A DNA stretch of 64,000 bases from Bdellovibrionales bacterium GWA2_49_15. GTDB taxonomy: Bacteria; Bdellovibrionota; Bacteriovoracia; Bacteriovoracales; Bacteriovoracaceae. Below the pieces are notes generated by a model that did not search any database, was not told where the DNA came from, and saw only the letters and a program-made list of their open reading frames with translations. Positions within the stretch are counted from its first letter, which is position 1. Every line of letters begins with the position of its first letter. Shown piece after piece: positions 8,424-17,636 of the stretch. The DNA lies in NCBI GenBank assembly GCA_001769855.1, contig MEPP01000028.1, forward strand, positions 62,001 to 126,000. Direction: 5' to 3'. The translations under genes were made by a program, and so were the position numbers.

Positions 8424-9860
8424 ATGGGGACTGTACGCTTATTCATCATTATTGGATGCTTGCTCAATTTTCCCCACGCCTATGCCGCGGGCGGCGACCC
8501 CAATCGGGAACACATTGATCAGATCCACACGCATTATGTGTACTACGACATCAAATACAGCGATAAAAAGTTTTGCGACTATAAAATTACCAACCGGGAT
8601 GTCATGACCAGGCTTTGGAGTCGAGGCGTGGCCTTTCTCAAAGATTTCGGTGCCAAGATCCCGGCGGAGCCTGATTACCTCATCCAACCTCCCTATACCC
8701 AAAGTGCCAATGATGAAATTCGCACCGCCGGTCAAGAGTCGGCCAGCTACTACAATGAGATGGAGGCCCATCTACGCGCCCGCCATGACTCCCAGGACCA
8801 GGCGCTCGATAACCTCCTGGAGGAAATCGAAAAAACCAAGGGCACGCAAAATCTCCAGCAGATCAGAAATCTTGATCCCGCCGCCATTGTCAGCCTCCAG
8901 CTGGTGAAGGAGCGTTTCCAACTCACCTCCGAGCAGATTCAAGAACGCCTGGTGTACTATGACCTGTTGGATGAAAAGGTAGAGAGCACCATCGACAAGA
9001 TGTTGCAGGGATACCTGGACCCGGCCGGCCAGCTCCCGGAAGGTTGGGTGGCCCCGCAAAATATCCAATATATGGCAGTGGTGGAATTACATTTAGATAA
9101 CTTCCGCGGACTGCTCCATGATACCAAAACCCTCACCCAGTTTCTGAGCAAATGCTATGGGGATTTGCGGGAAACTTATCTAACCACTCTCGTCAACACC
9201 ACGCCTGAGATTGCCCTCGAGGATAGGCCGGCGGCGATTAAGAGTTACAGTAGTACCGCTTATGGAACTTCCAGGGGCTCATTTATCAAACCCGAAATCA
9301 TAAGCTTGGCGGGAATTCTTGATGCAGGCTCTCTCAGGTATCAGGATAAGCTGCAAAAACAATCACACCAGTCCGACAAAGCTCACCACTCCCTGGCAGG
9401 ATTGCGCTATCAGATTGCCGCCCATTCAAAGCTGGCCAACGAAAATGGAGGCGTCCTCGTTGCACGGGAACGAGAGCAGTCGGCCACGGGCCCAAACACC
9501 ACCGCTGCCGCGTCTGAAAGTGCCACTCCTAAAACCGCGGCGGGAACAGCGACCATGCCTTCGGCACAGCAGCTCAACTCAGACACACTCTCCTTGATGA
9601 AGGAGGCGGCGATTGACAGCAAGAAAATGCTGGCCGAGGTAAAAAGCGAGGAGCACAACCGCGCCATGGTTATCGATCTTCGCGGCAATAATACCCGAAT
9701 GAATGAAACCGAGTATCAAGTTTATCGGAGATCCCGACTGGATTACGCCAGACAGGAAGAGGACACCATTTTTGTCATTATCTCCAAGGCGTACCATCGC
9801 GTCGCCTTCCCCATTTTCCTCCTGCCGGATTTAGTTGAGGCAAGACAGCTAAAGCGCTAG
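8424..9860 (+). CDS. exported helical/coiled-coil protein, unknown
   Basis: A 478-residue protein with a signal peptide (about residues 1-22, cleavage after AYA). The mature part is mostly charged helix, with coiled-coil tendency around residues 110-200, then an Ala/Thr-rich low-complexity linker near residues 350-385, and a short C-terminal domain. No family is recognised. AAGGA precedes the ATG with good spacing. The next gene, msrA, starts 11 bases downstream, so the two are probably one transcript. Confidence 0.7.
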   Translation: MGTVRLFIIIGCLLNFPHAYAAGGDPNREHIDQIHTHYVYYDIKYSDKKFCDYKITNRDVMTRLWSRGVAFLKDFGAKIPAEPDYLIQPPYTQSANDEIRTAGQESASYYNEMEAHLRARHDSQDQALDNLLEEIEKTKGTQNLQQIRNLDPAAIVSLQLVKERFQLTSEQIQERLVYYDLLDEKVESTIDKMLQGYLDPAGQLPEGWVAPQNIQYMAVVELHLDNFRGLLHDTKTLTQFLSKCYGDLRETYLTTLVNTTPEIALEDRPAAIKSYSSTAYGTSRGSFIKPEIISLAGILDAGSLRYQDKLQKQSHQSDKAHHSLAGLRYQIAAHSKLANENGGVLVAREREQSATGPNTTAAASESATPKTAAGTATMPSAQQLNSDTLSLMKEAAIDSKKMLAEVKSEEHNRAMVIDLRGNNTRMNETEYQVYRRSRLDYARQEEDTIFVIISKAYHRVAFPIFLLPDLVEARQLKR

Positions 9861-9870
9861 TATCAAGGTC

Positions 9871-10413
9871 GTGAATAAATACTTCGTCCTAATTTTGATC
9901 GCATTATCTCTAGGGGCCCGTATGAGTGAAGGTTATGAGACGGCCACCTTGGCCGGTGGATGTTTTTGGGGCATGGAAGAAATTATCCGCCATATCCCGG
10001 GCGTGATTGAGACCAATGTAGGCTACACCGGCGGCAGCTTGGCCAATCCTAGCTATGAGATTGTCAAACTGGGTGCCTCCGGGCACGCCGAAGCGGTAGA
10101 AATTATTTTTGATCCAAAAAAATTGAGCTACCGAGAGCTGCTGGACTTTTTTTTCCGCATGCATGACCCCACCACCCTGAATCGCCAGGGCAATGATGTG
10201 GGAAGCCAGTACCGCTCCACCATTTTTTATCACTCCGAAGACCAAAAAAAGATCGCCCTCGAGAAGAAAACGGAAGTTGATCGTTCAGGCAAATGGAAGA
10301 AGCCGCTTGTGACTGAAATCGTCCCCGCCACGCCTTTTTATAAGGCCGAAGATTATCATCAGGATTATCTGCAAAAAAATCCCAAAGGGTATACCTGTCA
10401 CTGGCTTCGATAG
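9871..10413 (+). CDS. msrA: peptide-methionine (S)-S-oxide reductase, exported form
   Basis: MsrA reduces methionine-S-sulfoxide in proteins. The catalytic motif GGCFWG places the nucleophile at Cys31. GYTGG, GNDVGSQYRS and EDYHQDYL are all present, and a late Cys in KGYTCHW is a likely resolving residue. The N-terminus (about residues 1-20) is hydrophobic and looks like a signal peptide, so the enzyme probably repairs oxidised periplasmic or surface proteins. The start is GTG. It follows the exported coiled protein by 11 bases. Confidence 0.95.
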   Translation: MNKYFVLILIALSLGARMSEGYETATLAGGCFWGMEEIIRHIPGVIETNVGYTGGSLANPSYEIVKLGASGHAEAVEIIFDPKKLSYRELLDFFFRMHDPTTLNRQGNDVGSQYRSTIFYHSEDQKKIALEKKTEVDRSGKWKKPLVTEIVPATPFYKAEDYHQDYLQKNPKGYTCHWLR

Positions 10414-10566
10414 TGACACCATTCACGGGTATAACAAAGTAATCCGCTCGGAGACACTCCGGCCCAAAAACCGCCCAAAGGGCCAGTCTGGCCACATTTT
10501 CGCCCCCATTCTTTGGCACGCTTCCTGCTTATCTATACAGCAGGAGACAAAAACAAGGAGGTTTTT

Positions 10567-11412
10567 GTGGGTGCTTCAAGGAATGTCTTACTTTCCCTAA
10601 TCTTTACTCAACTCATGTTTTTTACCTCACCCCAAGTCCAGGCCGGGCTTTGGTATGAGATCCCAAGCGAGAGCGAGCGTTTTGTGGAATTGGGGGCCGC
10701 CCCCGAGCGCGATCACCTCAAGCGAGAATTTTCCATTCTTGTCTGGAATATTTATAAAGGAAAAAAGGCCAGCTTCAAGCAAGATTTCAAAAACCTGACT
10801 GCGGACAAAGATATAGTCATGATTCAGGAGGCCTTCTTTACCGACGATCTTGATGCTTTCTTCCAAAACGATTTTGATTTTCATTCCTGGTTTGCCAGCT
10901 CCTTTGCCTACAAAAAAAGTGGAGATAAGACGGGAGTCATGACCAGCTCAAAGGTGCAGACGGTGGAATCTTTTTATAAAGTTTCTCCCCACCGAGAGAT
11001 TGTCGGGAATACTCCGAAAGTGGCCTTGTTCACCTCTTATCAGGTGCGCGGCAGCCGTCTCCCCCTGATTGTGGCCAATATCCATGCCATCAATTCCGTC
11101 ACGGCGTCGATGCATCAGGCCCACGTTGATCAGGTCTTCCAGGTCTTAGCAACTCATCCTGGGCCGGCGGTCCTGGCGGGAGATTTCAATACCTGGAGTA
11201 AGAAAAAGCTGGAGTATCTGAAGAACAAGGCCAAAAAAAGCGGGCTTAAGGAAGTCTATTTTCCAGACGAATCTGAAAAGATGCACACCTTCGGCTACCC
11301 ACTGGATCACGTCTTTTTGCGAGGCCTTTGTGCTCAAAATGCCCAGGTCCATGGGAACATTCAGGGCAGTGATCACAAGGCCATGTCGGTAAAAGTCCGT
11401 CCATGCCATTAA
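10567..11412 (+). CDS. exported endonuclease/exonuclease/phosphatase (EEP) family protein
   Basis: A 281-residue protein. The start is GTG 10567, fixed by AAGGAGG (10555-10561); the frame extends further upstream but without a ribosome site. A signal peptide (about residues 1-27, ending VQA) precedes an EEP fold with WNIYKG, QEAFF (metal-binding Glu), a NIHAINS segment, AGDFNTW and a final SDHKAMSV, all catalytic-site motifs. Members hydrolyse phosphodiester bonds of DNA, RNA or lipids; the substrate is not evident, and the fold resembles E. coli YafD. It is one of two exported EEP proteins here. Confidence 0.85.
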   Translation: MGASRNVLLSLIFTQLMFFTSPQVQAGLWYEIPSESERFVELGAAPERDHLKREFSILVWNIYKGKKASFKQDFKNLTADKDIVMIQEAFFTDDLDAFFQNDFDFHSWFASSFAYKKSGDKTGVMTSSKVQTVESFYKVSPHREIVGNTPKVALFTSYQVRGSRLPLIVANIHAINSVTASMHQAHVDQVFQVLATHPGPAVLAGDFNTWSKKKLEYLKNKAKKSGLKEVYFPDESEKMHTFGYPLDHVFLRGLCAQNAQVHGNIQGSDHKAMSVKVRPCH

Positions 11413-11442
11413 ATTAATAGTTTTATGTAGTTAAACCATCAA

Positions 11443-11474
11443 ATTATGCATATAATATAAATTATATGCATAAT
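11443..11474. promoter_or_regulatory. perfect 14-bp inverted repeat over the recombinase start
   Basis: Two 14-base arms (ATTATGCATATAAT and its exact complement) are separated by ATAA. The right arm contains the ATG (11466-11468) of the tyrosine recombinase gene, which has no ribosome site. It could be an operator, a translation-blocking hairpin, or a recombination core site. It is A+T-rich in a region that otherwise is not. Confidence 0.6.
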
Positions 11475-12476
11475 AATTTACCGCGTCACTCAAACTTAAA
11501 ACGGGAACACCAAAAATGGCTCGGTCAGTTTATCGAGTCTCTGGGCCAAACCAATAAGGCGCTCAATACCATCCATAATTACTACTTTGATCTGGTCCTT
11601 TTTTTAGAATGGTATGAGCAGACCACCCAGGCCCTCATTGTGAAAATTCAGACCACCCATATCAACGCCTACATGCAGTACCTATTAGGCCAGGAAGATT
11701 GGAAAACCCCGGCCAGACCTACGCGAAATATTTTTTTGGCCAAAATTCTCCACGCCATTCGCCGCACGCGCCTCACCCCGGCCGCACCCTCAATCCAAAA
11801 GCGACCTCACAAATTAAGTGTGGCGGCCCGACGCAGACACCTCTCCAGCATCAAAAATTTTTTTGAATTTTTAAAAGAACAGCATGAAGACCTGGACCGG
11901 AATATCTTCAAAATAAACCCGGTCAAAAGCAAAAGTCATCAGATCAAGCTCACCGACAAAGATCAAACCCCAACCTCGCTCTTATCGGTCTCGGCATGGG
12001 AGCAGGTGTGCGAGTCGATCAAACGCCCCAAAGAACGCCTCCTGGTTCATCTCCTGTATCGCGGAGGTCTGCGCTTAGATGAGGTGCGCTTGCTTAAAAT
12101 CGAAGATCTCAACCAGGACACCCGCACCTTAACTTTTATTAGGAAAGGCGGGAAGCGCCATTATCTGAAGTTAATGCACCTTGAAATCATCGGCCCGCTT
12201 TGGAAAAAAGTGGCCAGCGAGCGCCCCCCCCAGGATTATCTCTTTCTCTCGACCCATGGAAAACCCTTTTCCCATCGGGGGCTCTTCCAACATATGCGGA
12301 ACATTTTGAACAAGGCCGAGCTCCCTCCGCACATTAGTCCCCATAGTTTTCGCAAAGCCTGTGCCACCCAGCTCTACCACCGCACCAAAGACCTTCTTTT
12401 AGTCAGAGACTATCTCAATCACAGTGATGCCAAGGTGACACAAACTTATATTGACAGTGGCGCATCTCCAATTTGA
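11466..12476 (+). CDS. tyrosine recombinase (XerC/XerD/phage integrase superfamily)
   Basis: A 336-residue recombinase that cuts and rejoins DNA through a 3'-phosphotyrosine. The N-terminal SAM-like core-binding domain spans about residues 15-150 and the catalytic domain about 180-335. Catalytic residues are visible: Arg203 (GGLRLDE), a beta-hairpin Lys (RKGGKRH), His293 and Arg296 (HSFRK), His319 (LNHSD) and Tyr328 (QTYID). It is longer than XerC/XerD (about 300), with an insertion after residue 80. The start ATG lies inside a perfect palindrome and has no ribosome site. No integrated element with recognisable genes surrounds it, so it may be a chromosome-resolution or orphan recombinase. 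Confidence 0.9.
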   Translation: MHNNLPRHSNLKREHQKWLGQFIESLGQTNKALNTIHNYYFDLVLFLEWYEQTTQALIVKIQTTHINAYMQYLLGQEDWKTPARPTRNIFLAKILHAIRRTRLTPAAPSIQKRPHKLSVAARRRHLSSIKNFFEFLKEQHEDLDRNIFKINPVKSKSHQIKLTDKDQTPTSLLSVSAWEQVCESIKRPKERLLVHLLYRGGLRLDEVRLLKIEDLNQDTRTLTFIRKGGKRHYLKLMHLEIIGPLWKKVASERPPQDYLFLSTHGKPFSHRGLFQHMRNILNKAELPPHISPHSFRKACATQLYHRTKDLLLVRDYLNHSDAKVTQTYIDSGASPI

Positions 12477-12532
12477 AGAAGTCTATCAATTCACGGTACA
12501 CTTAGGCGTTAAGCTCGGAAGTGAGGTTTCTC

Positions 12533-13249
12533 GTGTTAAAATTGATCCGCTATATTGCCATCACCTTACTCGTTGTCATGAGTCTTCTGGTGGTTTTGAC
12601 GATTGCGCTCTTTCGTCCTTTTTCGGACAAAAACTCCTATCTCTTTGCCCGCATGATCGGCCCGCTTGGGCTGCGACTTTTGGGTGTTGATTATGAAATT
12701 GTAGGTCGCGAGTATCTTGCGGGACAGGACCCCTGTGTCTACATCGGCAATCACCAAACCAACTTTGACATCTTTATCGTTTGTAGCTTCATTCCGCCAA
12801 GAACCATCTCCCTTGGAAAAAGGGAACTTTTTTGGATTCCCTTGTTTGGCCTTTTTTTCTGGCTCAGCGGCAACATCCTGGTCAACCGTGGTAATCGCAC
12901 CAAGTCACTTCAGTCCATGGAAAAAGTTAAGCACCATTTAAGCCAAGGAAAGCTCTCTATTGTGATTATGCCTGAAGGAACACGAAGCTTAGGCCGAGGT
13001 CTTTTGCCCTTTAAAAAAGGCGCCTTTCATACCGCCGCCTATACAGGAGTCCCCATCGTCCCTTTTTGCGTCACATCCTGGGACCCGCACATTAACTTAA
13101 ATAAGTGGAAGGCCGGAAAATTAATTATTAAAGGGCTGCCCCCCATCAAACCCGCGGGGTCTTCACCGAAGGACGTGGAGGCACTTCTCCACCACTCCCG
13201 TACACTCATGGAAAAAGAAATTAACCAGCTCAATGCCAGTCTGACCTAG
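12533..13249 (+). CDS. 1-acyl-sn-glycerol-3-phosphate acyltransferase-like (PlsC family)
   Basis: A 238-residue acyltransferase with an N-terminal membrane helix (about residues 5-28), the NHQTNFD box (NHx4D, catalytic His and Asp), a GNILVNRGNR segment and the acceptor-binding PEGTRS. PlsC makes phosphatidic acid at the inner membrane. GTG 12533 is preferred because GAGG lies six bases upstream; GTG 12521 is in frame but poorly supported. The stop TAG shares the bases CTAG (13246-13249) with the stop of the convergent gene. Confidence 0.88.
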   Translation: MLKLIRYIAITLLVVMSLLVVLTIALFRPFSDKNSYLFARMIGPLGLRLLGVDYEIVGREYLAGQDPCVYIGNHQTNFDIFIVCSFIPPRTISLGKRELFWIPLFGLFFWLSGNILVNRGNRTKSLQSMEKVKHHLSQGKLSIVIMPEGTRSLGRGLLPFKKGAFHTAAYTGVPIVPFCVTSWDPHINLNKWKAGKLIIKGLPPIKPAGSSPKDVEALLHHSRTLMEKEINQLNASLT

Positions 13250-15072
13250 CGGTAGCTTTTCTTACTGCCACTCGATGAGGCGGGAGAACGAGTTTTCTGA
13301 TCAAAAACCGATTTTCTGTTCTCCTCGGCCATCAGCTTGTTTATCTCCGCAATCCGTTTTTTCGTTTGGGCCATTTCCACCTTTGCCATCTGCTCACTAA
13401 AATGAGCGAAGGCCTTCTGTGGGTCTTTCATTATGGCGCAATTAAAGGCCAAAACTTTCCCATAGAGGGCGGCATAGCTATCGGCCATAATTCCTTGCAC
13501 CTGTCCGTACTTATCATAGGATTTCACGCACTCGCCGGTGGTGAGGAAAATATTGGCCTGCCGTAGGTGGTCGGTATACACCTTAGATTCAACATCCTTC
13601 ATCTCGGTGTCATAGAAGCGGGTATACAGCTCCATCACCTTCTTTTTATGCAGCTCCATCTTTTCCTGCACCAGCTGAGGCAGGTTGAGCGCCCCATCAA
13701 CAAAGGTGTAGTTCACAAATTCTTTTAACTTGTCAGCACGTTTTGATTCCTGAATTTCTTCCACCTTCCAGACTTCATCAATGTCTTTTTCCACCTTCAT
13801 CTTGACCAACGAGTAGTACTGGGAATTGTTCTCCGAGGTGAAATGTTTCTTCAGCAAAGAAAGGCCAAGCTCCATCTCAAACTGGTTTCCGGACATAATA
13901 TGATTGATGGCCTTTTGAGAATTATGAGTGTCCTGTTGCTGCAGCAAAAAATATCCGACGATTAAAGCGGGCGTGGCGACTTTCAAGATTTCGGCGAAGA
14001 TGGTCCCAATACTTATACCTAAGGCCTCATACCACTTCCGTGGTGGACCTAATGTGTAAGGTATCATCGGAATGCCTCCTTGAAGGGCCCCGCCACTGGG
14101 GCCAGCATGATTCCCAAAGTTCGCCGTACCCTGGGAAGTGCCGTGGGATGTCCCACTATTTGCTGTCGAAGTTGCTTGCTGCTCTGGTGCTGGTGCCGCC
14201 TTCGGCTTGGGAACCGTCAAGGTCGGTTTGCCCACCAAGGCCGACTTGGGAACTGTCGCCACGGTGGTCATATCCGACGAGCCGAACATCTCATCGTAGC
14301 TGCCGACGTTGGTCTTGGATTTTTCCTCATCGGCCTTGCGCTTTAATTCGGCAATGGAAAAAATATTATTTTGCTTCTCATACTCTTCTCTTCTTTTGCG
14401 CTCCTCTTCCTGCTGAATCAGGGTTTTCTCGCGCTGTTTCTTTTTTTCTTCCAGCGCCAGCTTGCGCTTTAAGCGCACCAGATCGCGCTTGGTGGTAATC
14501 TCGCCCACCTCGTGACCCTGATCATCTTCTTCGCCCTCGTCCTCTGAACTTGCATGAGCAGAGGCAGAACCGTGTGAGAGCGAGTCATCATCCAGCTCAA
14601 AACCACTGGCAAGCGGATCTTCATCCTTGCTCGCCTGAATGCTGTTGGTAACATCGGAAATATCAATATCGTCATCGAGCGCTAAGGCATCAATGTCCGG
14701 CAGGCCATCGCTGACATCGTCGAGAAGCGCAGGGCCGGTAACCTCGGTGCTCGTGCCATCCGAAACCGTTTCTTTCTCTTCTGCCAATAGATCATCATCA
14801 AAAATATCTTTTTCACTGTCCTTTGAACTCTCCGAAGAGGAGCTTTTCGCGGGAACATCAGGATACTCCAGGTCCTCGGCCTTCATCTCTCCGGTATTCG
14901 CCTCTTTCAATTTTTGCAAATTGAGCAGCATGGTCTTTTCAAGACCGATCTTGCTGTCTTTGGCGGCACCATTGAGCGGTGCTGCTGGATCAACTTTTTT
15001 TACCGGTTCGCCCATAACAATTTTAGCGTCCCTTAAACGAGGGTTTACTGGTATCTCATCGGAATTTATCAA
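13246..15072 (-). CDS. membrane protein with acidic, coiled N-terminus; unknown
   Basis: A 608-residue protein. Residues 60-200 are Asp/Glu/Ser-rich and probably disordered, about 205-265 are a Lys/Glu/Arg coiled coil, a Pro/Ala/Ser/Gly linker follows, and one hydrophobic helix lies around residues 355-385 (GTIFAEILKVATPALIVGYF). A helical C-terminal domain of about 220 residues follows, so the N-terminus is probably cytoplasmic and the C-terminus periplasmic. I recognise no family. TTG 15072 gives the longest frame; ATG 15015 is a plausible alternative, and neither has a good ribosome site. It diverges from the ABC transporter pair. Confidence 0.7.
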   Translation of the reverse strand: MINSDEIPVNPRLRDAKIVMGEPVKKVDPAAPLNGAAKDSKIGLEKTMLLNLQKLKEANTGEMKAEDLEYPDVPAKSSSSESSKDSEKDIFDDDLLAEEKETVSDGTSTEVTGPALLDDVSDGLPDIDALALDDDIDISDVTNSIQASKDEDPLASGFELDDDSLSHGSASAHASSEDEGEEDDQGHEVGEITTKRDLVRLKRKLALEEKKKQREKTLIQQEEERKRREEYEKQNNIFSIAELKRKADEEKSKTNVGSYDEMFGSSDMTTVATVPKSALVGKPTLTVPKPKAAPAPEQQATSTANSGTSHGTSQGTANFGNHAGPSGGALQGGIPMIPYTLGPPRKWYEALGISIGTIFAEILKVATPALIVGYFLLQQQDTHNSQKAINHIMSGNQFEMELGLSLLKKHFTSENNSQYYSLVKMKVEKDIDEVWKVEEIQESKRADKLKEFVNYTFVDGALNLPQLVQEKMELHKKKVMELYTRFYDTEMKDVESKVYTDHLRQANIFLTTGECVKSYDKYGQVQGIMADSYAALYGKVLAFNCAIMKDPQKAFAHFSEQMAKVEMAQTKKRIAEINKLMAEENRKSVFDQKTRSPASSSGSKKSYR

Positions 15073-15193
15073 ATGAATTTGAGTGATATTGTTGTCATAC
15101 GATTTCAGAGGCTTACATCCATCACGGACCTTATCTTCTGCAGGATTTGCGACGATAAGATGCCTGGTTAATGATTTTTATGGTGGGACACCC

Positions 15194-16123
15194 TTGTCAA
15201 TTTTTTCAAGCCAACATTTAAGCAAAAAATACCTAAGCAAATATGTCTTACAAGATGTGAGCTTCACGCTGAGTGCAGGACATTTTTATATCCTGATGGC
15301 CCCCAACGGGGCGGGGAAATCCACCGTCTTGCGATTAATTATGGGCCTTGAAAGACCAACGGCAGGAACCATGTCCTTCCTCGGAAGCGCTCCCGATCAG
15401 GACGGCATTCCTTTCCATCTGCGCGGTCAAATCGGACTGGTGGCGGAGACAGTCGAGTATGATCCGAGCGCCTCACTTATGCGCTTTCTCAAATTCTATG
15501 CCGGCCTTTTTCCTACCTATGATCTGACCTGGCTGTGTGCCATGGCCCAGGTAAGAAATATTGATCTGACTCAAAAATTCCAAAAGTTATCCCGTGGCCA
15601 AAAGATGCAAATCATTCTGCTGGCCGAGCTGGCAAAACGCCCTAAGCTCCTCCTGATTGATGAGATCACATCCGTGCTTGATCCGTACTCGCGCGCCTTC
15701 TATCTGAATCTGCTCAGTGAATTCACCCGACAGGGAGGCACGGTCCTGCTCACCACCAATGTTATCCACGAGGTTGAATCATCGGCTTCAGACCTCCTCA
15801 TTTTAAGGGATGGCAAGGTGGCGTGGGAAGCGCCCATCAGCTCTATCTTCGAGCAATTTACCAAAATCATGGTGGCAGAGACTTTGACGGAAGAAGTCCG
15901 GAGCCGTTTTTTAGTCCATAAATTTTATCCCCTCGATCGCCTTCAAAGCGAGGGCCGATGGATGAGTATTTTAGTGGGCCCTTCGGCGGCCCTCCCGCTG
16001 ATCTCCCTTCCCTATGTGAAAATCCACATGGGGGCCGAGGATTTATTTAAATATTTTTTCCAAAGCTCCACGGAACCGACGGCCGAGAAAAAAGCGGAGG
16101 CGTATGATCTTCGGGCCGCTTAA
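15194..16123 (+). CDS. ABC transporter ATP-binding protein
   Basis: A 309-residue ATPase. Walker A reads APNGAGKST (about 36-44), the signature is LSRGQKMQ, and Walker B is LLLIDEI. The switch position, normally His (TH), reads TTNVIHEVE, so the usual His appears replaced by Asn or shifted. A C-terminal region of about 90 residues follows. The start is TTG 15194 after GGTGGG; the frame continues further upstream without better signals. The final 20 bases overlap the membrane-protein gene that follows, so the two likely form an export or extrusion complex. Confidence 0.85.
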   Translation: MSIFSSQHLSKKYLSKYVLQDVSFTLSAGHFYILMAPNGAGKSTVLRLIMGLERPTAGTMSFLGSAPDQDGIPFHLRGQIGLVAETVEYDPSASLMRFLKFYAGLFPTYDLTWLCAMAQVRNIDLTQKFQKLSRGQKMQIILLAELAKRPKLLLIDEITSVLDPYSRAFYLNLLSEFTRQGGTVLLTTNVIHEVESSASDLLILRDGKVAWEAPISSIFEQFTKIMVAETLTEEVRSRFLVHKFYPLDRLQSEGRWMSILVGPSAALPLISLPYVKIHMGAEDLFKYFFQSSTEPTAEKKAEAYDLRAA

Positions 16124-17636
16124 ATATTTTTTAAGTGATTACCTTAAGAAGCTGTTACTCGCCACAGTCGCGAGCATCTGCTTCGGGTTATTTCTTCTCG
16201 GCCCCTTGGCCGATTCCGTCAAAGAGAGAATGCTATTTCTCAACTGGGCCATTTCCGTGACCTTATACGGCACCTTCTTCTATGCCTATCCTCTGCAAAA
16301 TATTTCTAAGTGGTACATGAACACCCCGATCCCAAAATCCACCTGGTTTTCCTTTAACTGTATCTTCCAAATATGCAAGCTGCTCCTGACCTCAAGCATC
16401 TTCATTGCCATCATAGTGGTGGAAAAAATCCTATACCCGGTGATTCCGGTTTCTGAAGTCCATAATGAGTACCTGCTCCATTCCTCTTCCCTGATCCACT
16501 ATGCCGAAGAATTTTTGAGCTCCAGCATGGTCGGCCTGATGCTTACCTTTTTGACTCTCTTCTTATGCTTTGTTTTTAACGTCGATCCCTACGGACCCTT
16601 TCGGGCGGGCATCATCCCCATCACGAAAGAACGTTTTAAGGAGGAAGTCCGGAAATGGTGGAACGCTCTTGAGCGCAAGGATGTGATGAAGGTACTCGCG
16701 TTCCTCGCCGTCCTCTGGGGTGCGGGAATTTTGATTTGCAACTGGGCCTACTCCAAGGCCCTCCTTGTTGCCATCATTAATACGATCGCTCTTGGTCTGG
16801 TGGCCTTCACCTATGATCGCGCCTTTACCTTCACCCGTCCTTTTCAGAAAAAGGTGGCCATCGTTTTAGCGGTATATTTTCTCGCCATCTGGCAAGGCAT
16901 GCTGATCTACTCCCGATGGCTCTCGTCCACTCCCCTCTCCATCGGGATGAAGTTGCAGGAATTTGAATTCCAAGGCAAACGCTTTAAACCAAGTGAATAT
17001 GAAAACGCCAAGGCCCTTCTGCAAAATCCCGAGCTCAACGACCGCGATATCGAACGACTGGTTTTTCTGGCCGAAAAATCTTTCCCCCTGACGGTGGTCC
17101 ACCCCCTTGACGACCAGCTTCGCTTCGACAGTCTTATCTCCCATCCTTTTTTGGACCTCGACCTGGAAAAAATATGCCAAAAGAAAACCACCACAAGCGG
17201 TTTTTTACAATGCCTCAACTTGATGCTTACGACTCAGCTAACCCCGGCCGCCATCGATCATCTCCTCGACGCCCTTTGGGCCTTGGAAGATCATGACGAT
17301 CTAAGCAATATCAAATTCCTGAAACGCTTATGGGATCACAAGATTGCCTACAGTGAAGACCACATTCGAAATTTCCTGCAATCCAGTAATCCTTATAAGC
17401 AATTTATTGCGCTCACCTACATCGAAAAACACTCCAAGACATCCTTGCTTTATAGCAGCGGACACTGGTTCAAGGAGATCAAGGAAGTAAACTTCTCGCT
17501 GGCCAGAGAGGTCGTCTCCAAGGCCAGCTGCTTTCCCATTCATAATATTGATTTACTGCAAGGTACTTTTTTGCGGACCAGGCGTCCCGCTTCCTGTGCG
17601 CTGACTGAGAAACTCAAGGGGATGAATGCCCTTTAG
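16104..17636 (+). CDS. ABC transporter membrane subunit with large soluble C-terminus
   Basis: A 510-residue protein with about eight hydrophobic segments in residues 10-275, including pairs at 15-60, 80-105 and 195-270. A soluble, mostly helical region of about 230 residues follows, with repeated Leu-rich helices that may be a HEAT-like scaffold. GGAGG lies just upstream of the ATG, inside the end of the ATPase gene, so translation is coupled. I recognise no named permease family, so the pairing with the ATPase rests on gene order. The stop overlaps the convergent Sel1 gene by four bases. Confidence 0.75.
   Translation: MIFGPLKYFLSDYLKKLLLATVASICFGLFLLGPLADSVKERMLFLNWAISVTLYGTFFYAYPLQNISKWYMNTPIPKSTWFSFNCIFQICKLLLTSSIFIAIIVVEKILYPVIPVSEVHNEYLLHSSSLIHYAEEFLSSSMVGLMLTFLTLFLCFVFNVDPYGPFRAGIIPITKERFKEEVRKWWNALERKDVMKVLAFLAVLWGAGILICNWAYSKALLVAIINTIALGLVAFTYDRAFTFTRPFQKKVAIVLAVYFLAIWQGMLIYSRWLSSTPLSIGMKLQEFEFQGKRFKPSEYENAKALLQNPELNDRDIERLVFLAEKSFPLTVVHPLDDQLRFDSLISHPFLDLDLEKICQKKTTTSGFLQCLNLMLTTQLTPAAIDHLLDALWALEDHDDLSNIKFLKRLWDHKIAYSEDHIRNFLQSSNPYKQFIALTYIEKHSKTSLLYSSGHWFKEIKEVNFSLAREVVSKASCFPIHNIDLLQGTFLRTRRPASCALTEKLKGMNAL

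Noticed and set aside
11443..11474. chromosome dimer resolution (dif) site
   Set aside because: It has 14-base arms with a four-base spacer rather than 11-base arms around six bases, and the XerC/XerD half-site consensus does not fit. It is kept only as an inverted repeat.
11466..12476. integrated prophage or mobile island around the recombinase
   Set aside because: No phage, transposase, relaxase or tRNA gene lies nearby, and the neighbours look like ordinary chromosome.
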